Assembly: GCA_034440615.1 (NCBI GenBank)
Contig: JAOTOM010004357.1
Span: 207,424-271,423 of the forward strand
Reading direction: 5' to 3'
Length of the DNA: 64,000 nucleotides
Source of the DNA: Ashinkailepas kermadecensis
Taxonomy: Eukaryota; Arthropoda; Thecostraca; Neolepadidae
Shown: piece after piece, positions 11,231 to 26,484 of the stretch
Layout of the letters: each line of letters begins with the position of its first letter
Position numbering within the stretch: the first letter of the stretch is position 1
Translations under genes and position numbers: made by a program
Notes under the pieces: model-generated
What the model was told of the DNA's origin: nothing
The model's input: only the letters and a program-made list of their open reading frames with translations
Database searches by the model: none

Positions 11231-11954
11231 AAGGTGCTCTATTTGCACTCAGCTCTCGGCTCACAACAACGTAGGATTGCTTTGGGGGTGAGGTTGTAAT
11301 ACCGCATCAATCAGGTGAATGAGGACAGATGCGTCTTGCGTTTTTCCCCACTCTTGGATTATTTGGGTTGGATATATATCAAGGAATATGCTGTATTCAT
11401 TTGAAATCCCCGTCTTGTTTTTTTAAGTGACGTCTGCTGTAATTTCCATGTATGCAGACTTCCAACTTTTATGCTCGCTAAAAATTAGTGTTTTCAAGTG
11501 TGCGCTATAGGGTCCGGGAAGATCCATCCCGTCTCATCAAAGTTATGCTTACCCGAAATAGATCAGTTATCCGATGCTATTTTCATTCTTCGGATCTGGT
11601 GTGCGTGATTGGAAACTGCTCTCAATAACTCTCAACGTGATGCTCGAACATTTCTGTGACTTGCTGCGTAATGAAAGAATGGCAGCTGCATATCTGTAAA
11701 CGTTTTGAATGCCACATATGCATCAACACAAGACATCAGCACATATGCACAAGTGCACGAATCTGAGGCCGCGGTGGTGTTCAGTCGTTGGGGTATTCGG
11801 CTCCTGATAGCGTTCAATCAGTTCTAATCCCATGGTTAGGATTAGCGAGTCCGTCCATAACCAATCCGACTAGTGACGCTATGTAGCCTATAAGAGGTCG
11901 AGTGCGCCGTGAAATGATTCGGGTCCGTATCACAAGCACCATAGTTCACAAGTT
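11231..11954. other. Intergenic, nothing recognised
   Basis: No convincing reading frame, repeat or RNA gene was seen. Confidence 0.5.
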
Positions 11955-12400
11955 ACCCGGCTCATAAGTGCTAAAGCTGCCAGATGCACAATTTCAGAGG
12001 GCAGGGTGGGCTCACAAGTACCCAGTTTCATGTGCGAAAAATAGTTCTGAATTATACCGATGGATCGCACCGTGAGCACCCAACGGCACCAGTGCTTACC
12101 TTCGTGCCAACAGATGGCAGGAGCGTGCGGTGGCTGCATTGCTTGAAAAGGCTGAATACCAAACCTAGCCTAAAATAACCTGACCTTTTTGGAGCAATGC
12201 AGCCGTTACATGCTCCTACCATCTGTCTGCACGCAGGTAAGCTCTGGTGCCGTTAGGCGTTTACGGTGTCATCTAGCGGTATGATTCTGAACTATTTTTA
12301 GCACTTATGAAGCGTGGTACTTACGAGCTAGGGTACTTGTGAGCTCACCCTGTCTGGCATTTTAGAAGCAATCTGGCAACTTTTAGCGCTTGAGGACTTT
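11955..12400. mobile_element. Fold-back element with ~190-bp inverted arms
   Basis: The left arm ending at 12143 is an imperfect inverted copy of the right arm beginning at 12193; the loop is 49 bp. The best-kept part starts CAGGGTGGGCTCACAAGTACCC at 12002 and is mirrored at 12352 by GGGTACTTGTGAGCTCACCCTG. Weaker similarity continues about 45 bp outwards on both sides. No coding capacity. A target duplication could not be assigned. Confidence 0.8.
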
Positions 12401-13699
12401 AGACAGTTATGAGGTTGCACATGATAGGGCTATATATTGCCGTTTGAATCGTTCAAGTCGGCCCAGTGTCTTCTGAGATTTAAATATTCCATGACCTTGA
12501 CCGCAGTTCACCTTGGCTTGTGAATTCTGCTGCAGCTCCCCACGCTGCTCTCTTGACTTAGCTCCATGCATTTGACAGACTCTCCACCCCGTGCTGTTGT
12601 GGTCCGTGTCACTAGCATGGTGATCAAGAAAAGTGTCCCAATTTCGTGTTGGCCTTGACCTCCGACATTATTTTCAGCCTGAAATAATAAAAACTTGTAT
12701 GTTCTGAGGTTGCACGGCGTCGATTGCCGATCAATCGCCATTGAAATAATAAAAATCGGCTAAGTGGTTTTGGAGATAATCAGGGGGGAAAACGCCCTCC
12801 ACCCCGCCATCACCCTCCCCTCCGCTATCACCCTCCTCCGCCGCCATCACCCCCAGTAAATTGTATGAGGCTACACACCCCAGTCAATGCTGAGCTAAGC
12901 TTAGATGCAGGGGCATGGGAGCGGCAGGTGAGTATGGGGGCTGATTTCTAGAGGGGTACCGGATGGGCGCCACTGACAATGGCGTCGCCACGAAATTCTT
13001 CCAGGGGGGGCCTCCTGCTCCTCGGAAGGGGGCCTCCTATTGTTTGTATGCTCTTGGTATGGTTCAAGAAAGGGAAACATGATTTAATATTGATGTCTTG
13101 TTTGTTCTTGGCATGGTGCATCATTTACGCAAACGAAATAACAACAATCTTTTTTTTTCGCTGAGAACTGAGCCATGCCAGGGTATAAATAAGTTAATGT
13201 GGATAAAACCTAAGTGCCAAAACAAACCAATGTCTTAATGCTTTCTCGACCAGAAGAATCTTCCCGCTGGCTTCTAGATTCCAGCGAGCTGGCGGGGCTG
13301 GTGCTGAACATATCTTAAAAATATCTTCCATTGATCAACCCACTTTATGTCCACCACGTCTAACTGAATATAGCTAGATTCATCACTCCTGTTAGTCATT
13401 CCCACCAGCTTGATGTCATAAGTAAGCTTAAACGATCATTTCTCAGTCCTAGGACGACAATTTCGCGAAGATGACAACGAGAAGTGGATTGAATTGGTTT
13501 TCTTATCGCCATCTTAGGGATTTATTTCCTTTGATAAAATTTGGTTCTGGTTGCAAGGCAACTGTCACACGAGCTAAAATATATCCTCAGCGAATAAATT
13601 CACGGCAAGAACAAGCATTGAACAACAGTGCATGAATGACAATGCAGCAATGCAACAATGGCAATGCATAAATAATGCAAGACCTTCAAATTCCACGCC
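12401..13699. other. Intergenic, no gene seen
   Basis: Contains a C-rich CACCCTCC repeat at about 12,788-12,852 and is otherwise unremarkable. Confidence 0.5.
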
Positions 13700-13707
13700 A
13701 TCACGCC

Positions 13708-14862
13708 CACTGGCGGATCTAGCCCACCGGTTTGGGGGGGGCCAACTTTCGGTTTTCGGCGTCAGCCCCCCTCCCCCTCCCCAGTGGCGCACCTGGGAAT
13801 TGCATCAGGGGAGGGGTCGAAAGGATTTGGAGGGTGCCCATTATCCCACTATTTTTGGTTAAAAGCACCGGATTTCGACCACTATTTGGCAAAAGGGCCC
13901 ATTCAAAAAAAATTAATGAAAACATAATTTCCTGTGTAGGGGCCACCGCCTACCTCCACCGTTTCTAAGTTACCGGATTTTGTTCTTGTTTACCAAAACG
14001 TTCACGTTCACGTTCAACGTCTTGTACCACGTTAACGTTCGTGCACGTGTACACACTGGTGGATCCGATTTTGTCAACTTTTTCTGCAAGCAGAACTTGA
14101 GCAGCATGGTACCCTCGATGTGTGTCAGAATCTACCATGCTACGATATTGGCTTCCAAACAAGAATTTTTTTTAAACCTTTTAAATTGGAGATTATTTCA
14201 TTCAGACGCTATGAGCAAAGGCTACTGCATTTTAATTTAGTTTACTTCTGTTGGTTTCTGGGGGGGGGCAAAAGACACTATGGCCCCCCATTTTAAGCGC
14301 TTCGGGGGCCATGGCCGGAATGTCCCCTCCCTGGATCCGCTAGTGTCCTCTTGCTATTCTTCTTGAAAAAAATCAGTCAATGTAGCCTGTCTCTTCATCT
14401 TAGCAACCCCAACACCAACATACGAAACATGCTGCTCAACTGGGCTCAACTGGTCACTCGCACAAAACATCCTGTTCAAATTCCGCTTTCGAAATCTGGC
14501 TCACTGGGTCCGCTTGCCCGTTACTGGCTAAACAAACTTCATGAACCTATCTGACGAAGGAATAATGAAACTGCTGATTTCGTCATCTCTTGCTGTAAGC
14601 AGAACTTCAACAGCATAGAACCCTCGATGTGTCAGAATCTACTATGCTACCATAGTGTGCTTCCAAACAATTATAACAAAATACCTTTAAAATTGGAGAT
14701 TATTTCACCCGGAACGCTATTTTTTACCCCAGCAAAGGTTACTGCATTTTAATTCGGTTTACTTTTGTTGGTTTGGGGGGGGGCCAAAAGACACTATGAC
14801 CCCCCTTTGAAGCGCTTGGGGGGGCATGGCCGGAATGCCCCCCCCCCCTGGATCCGCCAGTG
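13708..14862. mobile_element. Non-autonomous hAT-like element, copy 1
   Basis: 1155 bp with terminal inverted repeats CACTGGCGGATC at the left and GGATCCGCCAGTG at the right. It is flanked by the exact 8-bp duplication ATCACGCC at 13700-13707 and 14863-14870. An 8-bp duplication and this terminus fit the hAT superfamily. There is no transposase frame. Internally a near-copy of the 3' end (GGATCCGCTAGTG at about 14333-14345) precedes a 250-bp spacer and a second, related 3' end, so the element holds an internal duplication or nested relative. C- and G-runs mark both ends. Confidence 0.9.
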
Positions 14863-15111
14863 ATCACGCCCATGGTTTTCGCTGTGCTGCACCATTTTGT
14901 AAATGACGTCGTCGAGAAGGTATTGAAGCTGGGAAGCTCTAATCATGCAGGCTGTAATCACAGAAGACAAGTTTGTAGGAAGAAAATGCATTTAAAAACA
15001 TAATTCTTCCCAATTTGTATTGGGCATCAGTGTTGTTTTGTATGCTTGTGATGGCGAATTTGCCCCCTCAATGTTGGCTTTGCCCCATGTTTCTGAAAAT
15101 TATTGGGAGAC

Positions 15112-15260
15112 CAGTGGCGTACCTATATTTGCGTCAAGGGGAGGGGGAAACATATTTGGAGGAGGTCCACATACCCCATTAAAAATGTCCTCGGATTTCG
15201 ACCACTATTTTGCCAAAGGGGACCCTTTTAAATAAAATAATTAGTGATCAGCTGAATTGT
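15112..15260 (+). mobile_element. Truncated hAT-like terminus
   Basis: CAGTGGCGTACCTATATTTG, then GGGGAGGGGGAAA and GGATTTCGACCACTATTTTG, follow the order found at 39763-39895 and, reversed, at 57498-57380. It is an isolated 5' end of that family. Confidence 0.7.
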
Positions 15261-15423
15261 CCTATGGGGCAAACCCCAGTTGGTTAATTTAAATTGCCCA
15301 ACTCAAGCCTATTATTAAATTGCCCAAGCCTATTTCTGGTGTTATTTTGCCTGCCAACTGAAAAGTATGAAATTGCAGAAGAAATGGGTGGCCACTTAAT
15401 GTTAACCATAAACATTGCATTAA

Positions 15424-16431
15424 CCCGCGCACGTCCGGGGGGGGGAGCAGATATCTGCCCCCCTGCGGTTTTTCCTACTTTGCCGCCATACTAATCGGGT
15501 TAGCCAGGCCAAACCTCGCATGGCTGCTCAGTGGTCTTTTCCGCATATCCTCAGAAATGTTTGACCCTGGGTCATCTCAAGTCAGGTCACCAGGTCAGGC
15601 GAAGTGACCTAACGTCCCTCCGAGTTCTAGGTGGCATCACTTCCACAATAATTGGGTGATTGATTTCAAACTTATATCACGTCATGATCTTATCGGGGTC
15701 TATAATATGTATGTCACGGTTTTTTCGTAGCGTTGACCTGAGGTCAGGTCGTGGCCATGGCTTACCCATTATAGGCCTATGGAAAAATATACAAATGTTT
15801 CCTGGTTACATATTTGCTCTCGGAATGACCTCCAACCGTTATGGCGTGTAGTTGGAAGCTATTCGCAATGCTATCGCTGACATTTTTGCTCAGTGGCCCC
15901 ACCAAGGTCAGCTGAGGTCACCTGAAATCACTAGCACATTTCTGCGCATTACATCGCAATGCATTGAGCTAGAAGGCTGAAATTACCGTCATTGTGCTTG
16001 TATCGCCAAGACGTGTCGATTGATATATTACATGACCTCCCTACTATACCCCATGACCTTGACCTGAGGTCATTGTTTCGGTGACCCATCTGTTGACCTG
16101 ACCTTAAATTACACAGCGTATGTCGATAGCACATTTCAAGGGCTGTCGAATAGCATTTGCAGTTTGTTTCTATCTGTTACAGGTCCTGAGATATGTGCCA
16201 ATATCTGAGGGTCCCACCTGATCTGGTCGAATTTGACATATGATGACCCAGCGACCTAAATATTGACCTGAGCGAGAAAATGACCGACATACTTGCGATA
16301 GAGCTTGTCACCAGCTATCCAAAGCCGTTTTCCGTTTGTCGCTATCTAGCATAGTTCTCGAGATCTTAGGGGGGCAGACATCTGCCCCCCCGGACATGCG
16401 AAGTTGGCGCGGACCGCCGGACGTGCGAGTG
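15424..16431. mobile_element. TTAA-flanked element filled with TGACCT/AGGTCA repeats
   Basis: TTAA occurs at 15420-15423 and 16432-16435. The ends are inverted: CCCGCGCACGTCCGG on the left, CACTCGCACGTCCGG on the right read inward, followed on both sides by a G-run and GCAGATRTCTGCCCCCC. TTAA duplications suggest a piggyBac- or Kolobok-like mobiliser. The interior is a degenerate tandem array of roughly 190-bp units with 15 exact AGGTCA or TGACCT sites between 15584 and 16269. No protein is encoded. Confidence 0.75.
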
Positions 16432-16472
16432 TTAAGAAAAGGAATTACAAGAATTCCAAAATTACCTTCAGG

Positions 16473-17616
16473 CACTGGCGGATCTAGCCCACCGGTTTGG
16501 GGTGGGCCAACTTTCGGATTTCGGCGTCAGCCCCCCCCCCCCCTCCCCCAGTGGCGTACTTAGGAATTGCATCAGAGGAGGGGTCGAAGGGATTTGGAGG
16601 GTGCCCATTCTCCCACTATTTTGGTTAAAAGCATCGGATTTCTACCACTATTTGTCAAATGGACCAATTTTTTACAATAATAATTAATGACAACATAATT
16701 TCCTGTGTAGGGGCCCCAGCCTACCTCCACCGCTTCTAAATTACGGGATTTTTGTTCTTGTTTACCAAAACGTTCATGTTCACGTTCAACGTCTTGTACC
16801 ACGTCAACGTTCGTGCACGTGTACACACTGGCAGATCCGATTTTGTCAACTCTTGCTGTAAGCAGAACTTGAGCAGCATAGAACCCTCGATGCGTGTAAG
16901 AATGTACTATGCTACCATATTGGCTTCCAAACAATGATAAAAAATACCTTTAAAATTGGAGATTCTTTCATCCAGACGATATTTTTTAACCTCGGCAAAG
17001 GTTACTGCATTTTCATTCAGTTTACTTCTGTTGGTTTCGGGGGGCCAAAAGACAGTATGGCCCCCCCTTTTAAGCGCTTCGGGGGAGCCATGGCCGGAAT
17101 GGCACCTCGCTGGATCCGCTAGTGAATGTAGCCTGTCTCTTCATCTTAGCAACCCCAACACCAACATACGAAACATGCTGCTCAACTGGGCTCAACTGGT
17201 CACTCGCACAAAACATCCTGTTCAAATTCCGCTTTCGAAATCTGGCTCACTGGGTCCGCTTGCCCGTTACTGGCTAAACAAACTTCATGAACCTATCTGA
17301 CGAAGGAATAATGAAACTGCTGATTTCGTCATCTCTTGCTGTAAGCAGAACTTCAACAGCATAGAACCCTCGATGCGTCAGAATCTACTATGCTACCATA
17401 TTGTGCTTCCAAACAATCATAACAAAATACCTTTAAAATTGGAGATTATTTCACCCGGAAAGCTATTTTTAACCTCAGCAAAGGTTACTGCATTTTAATT
17501 TAGTTTACTTTTATTGGTTTGGGGGAGGGCCAAAAGACACCATGCCCCCCCCCCCTTTGAAGGGCTTGGGGGGGGGCCATGGCCGGAATGGCCCCCCCCC
17601 CCTCGATCCGCCAGTG
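16473..17616. mobile_element. Non-autonomous hAT-like element, copy 2
   Basis: 1144 bp and closely similar to the copy at 13708-14862, including the internal duplicated 3' end near 17,110-17,123. It has its own exact 8-bp duplication, CCTTCAGG, at 16465-16472 and 17617-17624, so it is an independent insertion and not part of a segmental duplication. It lacks about 30 bp present after the internal end in copy 1. Confidence 0.92.
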
Positions 17617-17836
17617 CCTTCAGGTACATATTTACCCAGCCATGTTCATTGGTCCTTCTCAATGACCCTTTGAAATGCCTGCTATTTCTTTTTATATTGA
17701 TGTTCAGGCGGTTCAGGTTCCAAGAGCAGTCGTATTTTTGGAATCTGGGAAATTTCCGTCGTTCCAAAGATGAATCTTGGACATTAACCATGCAACACAG
17801 ATGACCCACAATGGCATGATGGGATGGATATTTATT

Positions 17837-21229
<3,393 letters not shown>

Positions 21230-21244
21230 ACACACACACACACC

Positions 21245-21282
<38 letters not shown>
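21230..21282. repeat. (CA)n(TA)n microsatellite
   Basis: CA repeat with one interruption, followed by a short TA repeat. Confidence 0.95.
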
Positions 21283-21283
<1 letters not shown>

Positions 21284-22050
21284 GCATGGGTGTAACCACG
21301 GTTTCGAAATTGGGGGGACAAACCTGGGGCGCGGTAAGTTTGGACAGGATCGGGGGCCTTACCCTCACCCCCCGGAAAAAATCCGTAGATTTCAGCCACT
21401 TTATTTTCAACGTCTGGTTTTCAAATTCACCATTGTTAAAAACCATATTTTGTGGACAAAAAGTTTCACCAAAATTAGCAAATTTCACTCCTTATCACTG
21501 CTTTTGAACATCCAGCTTTATGTCGTATGTGTTGGTCCCGATTTCACAATCACCAGAGAGCAATGCTGTAAGTACGTTAAACGTTGCCCTCTTGTAGCAG
21601 GCAAAAAAAAATATTGGACGATGATTGTATTGTAGTGAATATAGGCACCCAATAACCTTTCCTATGCTTTCCTGTTTTACGGGGAGACATTTCGATGCAA
21701 TGACAACCAGGGCGGATAAAGGGTATAACACTGAGGACATGTGCCACCCACATGGAAAGTGACGTCCCTCCGGCTGGGAAAAGACGCCCCTTTGAAAAGG
21801 TTCCAGTTCGCCCGCTCAAATTTTTCAGCCAAAGGCGCCCATATTAAAGAAAAGGGCACCCCTTTGGAAGGAAATGCGCCCTTGAAATATTCATCGTGGT
21901 ATTCCTTGTTATCGTGGGATTCTAGCGATGCACAATTTGTTGCATCTCTACCAGTAGGTCATGGGTCAGATTGTATCGAGGTGCCAACCTCGTTTTGGAG
22001 ACCTTCGAAATGGTGCCTGAAACGGTAAACGGATTAATGTACGTAAAGCA
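21283..22050. other. Intergenic with probable transposon relics
   Basis: The G- and C-run-rich start (about 21,289-21,480) resembles the ends of the hAT-like elements elsewhere in the window but no termini can be fixed. Nothing is coding. Confidence 0.35.
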
Positions 22051-23412
22051 AACGTTCGTATGGCAGATGTACATACGCAAATGTACGTAAGCGCAGATGC
22101 ACGTATGGCAATTGTACGTAAGCGCGGATATACGTATGGCAAACTTACGTATTGCAAATGTACGTATGCGCAAATGTACGTGAGCGAAAAAGTACGTATG
22201 CGCAAATGTACGTTAGTTATTTCGGCTTTCGGGCGCTTCGACCAGAATTGATCATTCGCGCCCAGCGCAAATGTACCTAAGCGCAAATGTACGTGAGTGA
22301 GTGAGTGAGTGAGTGAGTTAATTTTGCCAGCCTGCCACCGTGTGGTGATGTCGGCTGTCTCCGGTAGTGTGTAGATGAATGTGGTGGTGGGTTATGGTTT
22401 ATGGAACAACGTGGTCGGGGGTAGAAGGAATAGGATAGGTAAGGTTGACTTGAAGTAAGGTGCCGAAGTTAGGTAGTTGAAGATGACAGAGTAGAGCTGG
22501 GTAGAGGTGTGATGGGCTGTCCTGAAGTTGAGGCTGTAGGTTGTTCAGATGCTGAAGAAGGCGCAGTAGTGGCGAATGACGAGAAGAGAAGCAGTCCGGA
22601 CGGTGCTGCTTGGGGTATGGGGTGCAGAGGGGGGGGTTGGCGTGTGCGCAAATGTACGTAAGCGCAAAAGTAGGTATGCGCAATAGTACGTATGCGCAAA
22701 TGTACGTAAGCGCAAAAGTACGTATGCGCAAATGTAAGTAAGCGCAAATGTACATATGCGCAAATGTACGTATGCGCAAATGTACGTATGCGCAAATGTA
22801 CGTAAGCACAAATGTACGTAAGTACAAAGGTACGTAAGCACAAATGTACGTAAATGCAAGTGTATGTAAGCGCAAAAGTACGTAAGCGCAAATATACGTA
22901 AGCGCAAATGTGTGTAAGCGCAAATGTGCGTAAGCGCAACAGGACGTAAACGTAAAAGAATGCAAGAGTAAATGTACGCATGAGCCAATGTACGTACATT
23001 TAGACGTACGTGCCTTTGTGTTCAAGCACATTTTGTTAGATGCATATGTCATACGTACATTTGTGCTTACATACATTTGCGCATACGTACATTTGCGCTT
23101 ACGTACGTTTGCGCTTACGTACATTTGCGCTTACGTACATTTGCGCTTACGTACTTTTGCGCTCACGTACTTTTGCGCTTAAGTACATTTGCGCATACGT
23201 ACATTTGTGCTTACGTACATTTGCGCTTGCGTACATTTGCTCTTACGTACATCTGTCATACATGCAATTGCCATACGTACTTTTGCACTTTCGTACATCT
23301 GCGCTAACGTTCATCTGCCATACGTACTTTTGCGCATACGTACATTTGCTTACGTATATTTGCTAACGTACGTCTGCCATACGTACATTTATCCATACGT
23401 ACCTTTGTCCTA
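22051..23412. repeat. 16-bp satellite with strand switch
   Basis: Units of ACGTAAGCGCAAATGT run in one orientation at about 22,060-22,290 and 22,646-23,000. The same unit then runs in the reverse orientation, ACATTTGCGCTTACGT, from about 23,045 to 23,410. The segment 22,300-22,645 is unrelated sequence with a GAGT repeat. The unit contains the self-complementary words TACGTA and TGCGCA. The threonine/alanine-rich frames through it are artefacts. Confidence 0.93.
22212..22264 (-). mobile_element. Ultrashort retroposed element, copy 4 (reversed)
   Basis: The reverse complement begins TGGGCGCGAATGATC and ends GAAATAACTAAC, nearly identical to copy 1 over its whole 53 bp. It sits inside the 16-bp satellite, with GCGCAAATGTAC on both sides (22200-22211 and 22265-22276). 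Because the satellite itself supplies that word, the duplication is not independent proof. Confidence 0.75.
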
Positions 23413-23835
23413 GACTCGCTTCAAGCATTATTTTCTAACATCTAGGAGTAGCAATGAATTCCGAACTCATTTTCAGCGTCCAGATGAATCTCCAGAGGAT
23501 TCGTATGCCGACAAAAAATCGTCTGCGATCATATTTGGACAGCGACCTCGAATGGCCTAGGCAGTACCAATTACCTACTTGTCTAAGCGGATTCTCAGAG
23601 TTGTCCATCACCTTACCACGCCAAACAGTGGCCATTTTGTGGCAATAAGTAGAATAAGTAGGATACATTGGCGATAGTTCGCCGGTTAGGTGGAAAACAG
23701 CCTGAAACGTTCCATACTTTGGTGTTGCAGATCCGTGATTTGACAAGGAATTTTACATTTTTGTACATAACATGTGGTCGGTAAGGCTGTGCCATGCAGC
23801 GGCGCGCCCACAGTGAGAGAGGAGATATAGAGATA

Positions 23836-23868
23836 CAACAAAAGCGAAGCAACGTTTCGCTTTTGTTG
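23836..23868. other. Perfect short hairpin
   Basis: 13-bp arms CAACAAAAGCGAA and TTCGCTTTTGTTG with a 7-base loop, at the outer edge of the inverted-repeat element that starts nearby. Confidence 0.7.
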
Positions 23869-25582
23869 AAGTGCTTCGTCAAGCTACAAGACTTGTTGCC
23901 TTGAACGGGAGGTCGTTGCCACCGGCGTGTATTTTTCTCAGTTTTCCCATGCACGTACCCACTAATGCACCGCCACCATGCTACTAAGCGCAGCATAGCA
24001 CATTATGCAAGTGAAACCTTGGGAAGTGATAAGAATATTGTCTACAAAAACCATCTCAGATCAGTTACAGCCTATCTACTCAACCAACAGACATCGCAGC
24101 AACTTTTATCTTCCAGGAGCATCATCGCATTATAATGTTGCTTCCATCCAATGGCGTCGCCACCATCAATTTACATATGGGTGGCGGGAATTCAAACTCC
24201 AGGGGATCAGGAACGATCTCCGAGCTAGTGGGATAAAACCGTGGCCATCTTGTGCCCCGATCCCTATCCACTCACACCCTCCTCCACCCCCACCCGGCTT
24301 CCCACTCAACGCAAAAAAGCTTCGATGTTAGCAACTATGGTTCTGGAGTCGCAACATCCTCCTTGGCTTTATTTTTACGGTTAACGTTTTCAATTCATCT
24401 ACTCAAAAGCTCAGCCTTTGCTCTTGCCGTGTTCCAATGCACATGTCTAACGCAGCCATATGGTGACATTGACCGCGACTGAGACCCGTCTGGCGGACCC
24501 GTGGCCGACCATCGGGCGAGTCCATCCTCCCGATTCAGATATCACCCGATATAGAAACGGTGAAGCTTCAGGAAGTTACCATATTTTCCAGAAGTTTACC
24601 ACACTTCCAGGTGGGGTTCAGCCCCACCAAAAAGTGTCAGGTGGAGTCTGGACCCCAGCGACCCAGGGGTGGCGAAGCCCATGCTTCTATCTTGTTGTTT
24701 TGACATCCTTGGTGACCCCTCACATTTCTGTCAACGAAGACGCCTATTCGCAACGGATTTATGCTAACCCTCCCCAATCCCGGAGGTGAAAGAAACCATG
24801 CTACTTCACTGGCGTAGGCGACCCGCATCGCAACATTCGCTGCAGTTATGGTGACAGCTTGCGGTATTCTGTTATCATCGAGTATGAATTATCATACGGC
24901 CGTTTTGCTTATTAACCCACCCAGTCAATTTGCCTTTCCTAACCATCCAAACATTGCATGTACTCCTCATTTTATTTCAGTTCAACATGTATGCGAAGTT
25001 TACCAAAACAATGGGATCTGGTGATGGAAATGCACTTGCGTTTGCGATCTGGGGAAAACAGGGGGGGGGGATATTATACTCCCGGATCGAGAACCACTTT
25101 CCAAGTGTAAGGGTGTAGAAGAGAGACATGGATGCGGCTTCCCGCTTTTCACTTCCGGGCCATTCATTGGATGACGTACGGGTAGTAGAACTGGGTAGGG
25201 TTTGACAGAAATTCGTGGTGCATAGGCGCCTCCGTAAACAGAGATGGGTGGGGTTATAAGGGACAACAAAACAACAAAGACGTAGCAACATTAGAATGTG
25301 ATGTTGCTTCTGGAACGTAAATGTAGCGACGATGTACTTTGGCTGAGCAGATAGGCTGCAACTTTTATGAGGTAGTTTTGTCGACAAATATTCTCATCAC
25401 TTCCCACGGTCTCCCTTCCATGATTTGTTATGCTGTACTTAGTAGTAGAGTCGAAGTACATTAGTGGATACAGCGCATGGACAGACTGAACAAAACAAAT
25501 GGACGCGATGACGAAGAGCTCCCATTCAATGCAGCAAGCCTTGTAACTTGACGAAGCTTTTGAAGAGAAATGAAATGTTGCT
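23849..25582. mobile_element. Imperfect long inverted-repeat element
   Basis: Sequence at about 23,849-24,150 reappears in reverse complement at about 25,582-25,285. Matching landmarks include CTTCGTCAAGCTACAAG against CTTCGTCAAGTTACAAG, GGGAAGTGATAAGAATATT and TGCAGCCTATCTGCTCA. The similarity resumes at about 24,693-24,800 against 25,280-25,200, so the left arm carries roughly 540 bp of extra sequence. No coding frame is convincing. It is an old TIR or fold-back element. Confidence 0.7.
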
Positions 25583-25604
25583 GATGATGGTGCTTTATAA
25601 TGAT

Positions 25605-25668
25605 GATTATTATTATTAGTAGTAGTAGTAGTGTTGTGATTATTATTCTTAACATTATTATCATGATG

Positions 25669-25710
<42 letters not shown>

Positions 25711-25713
25711 TTT

Positions 25714-25806
<93 letters not shown>

Positions 25807-25850
25807 GAGAGAGAGAGAGGGAGGGGGAGAGGAATAAGGTTAGAGAAGGA
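25605..25850. repeat. Compound microsatellite
   Basis: ATT/AGT triplets, then (TA)n at 25,669-25,687, (TG)n at 25,688-25,710 and (GA)n at 25,716-25,802. A CT-rich patch follows to about 25,975. Confidence 0.95.
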
Positions 25851-26204
25851 GAGAGTACTCCCTTGCTGTCTTTCTTTCTATTCTCTATCCCTTTCCCTTT
25901 CTATTTCTCCCTTTTTCTCCGCACTCTCCCTCTCTGTTTCTCTCACACACACTCTATCTCCCTCTCCTTCGCAGTTTCCTTGTTTCGCCGACAGCGCCTG
26001 TGGCGCCACTGCACGTATCCTACGCCGGCGACTCACAATACGACCGTTGGTAGGAGCCGGTAACTCCGTTGCTGACTACAAAGAAGTGCATGATTAAATA
26101 TATTCGCTATGGACATTTGTGGACATATTCAGTGCACGCACTGGTGGATCCGACCGGGAAGTTGAGGTACAGGTATATGTAATCTTGCTCAGTAACCTAA
26201 AGAC

Positions 26205-26360
26205 GAGCTTTGACAATCGATGCTTTGTGGTCGATATTTTGATAGCTGTTATGAGTCCATGTTTTGCCAGTCGATATTTTGCTCGGTGTTGCTCGCTATA
26301 TAGCGTGTCAATGTAGATGTTTCGCGTACGATATTTCGCGTGTCGATATTTTGATTGGCA
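26205..26360. repeat. Degenerate GTCGATATTTTG repeat
   Basis: The word TCGATATTTTG or close variants recur at irregular spacing of about 20-50 bp. Confidence 0.6.
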
Positions 26361-26447
26361 GCTACTCCTCATAGCATAATGGCCTAACAACAGAGTTGAT
26401 GATGAAGGAAGACCATTGGCTTCATTAATTGTTTATTTAGTATACAT

Positions 26448-26484
26448 CTTAAGGTACATCCATTTTGAATGGATGTACCTTAAG
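26448..26484. other. Perfect 17-bp hairpin
   Basis: CTTAAGGTACATCCATT, loop TTG, then the exact reverse complement. No adjacent gene explains it. Confidence 0.85.

Noticed and set aside
13708..17616. Segmental duplication explaining the two 1.15-kb repeats
   Set aside because: Each copy has its own distinct 8-bp target duplication, so they are separate insertions.
22399..23366. Thr/Tyr/Ala-rich repeat proteins
   Set aside because: Frames through the 16-bp satellite, present on both strands and in several frames.
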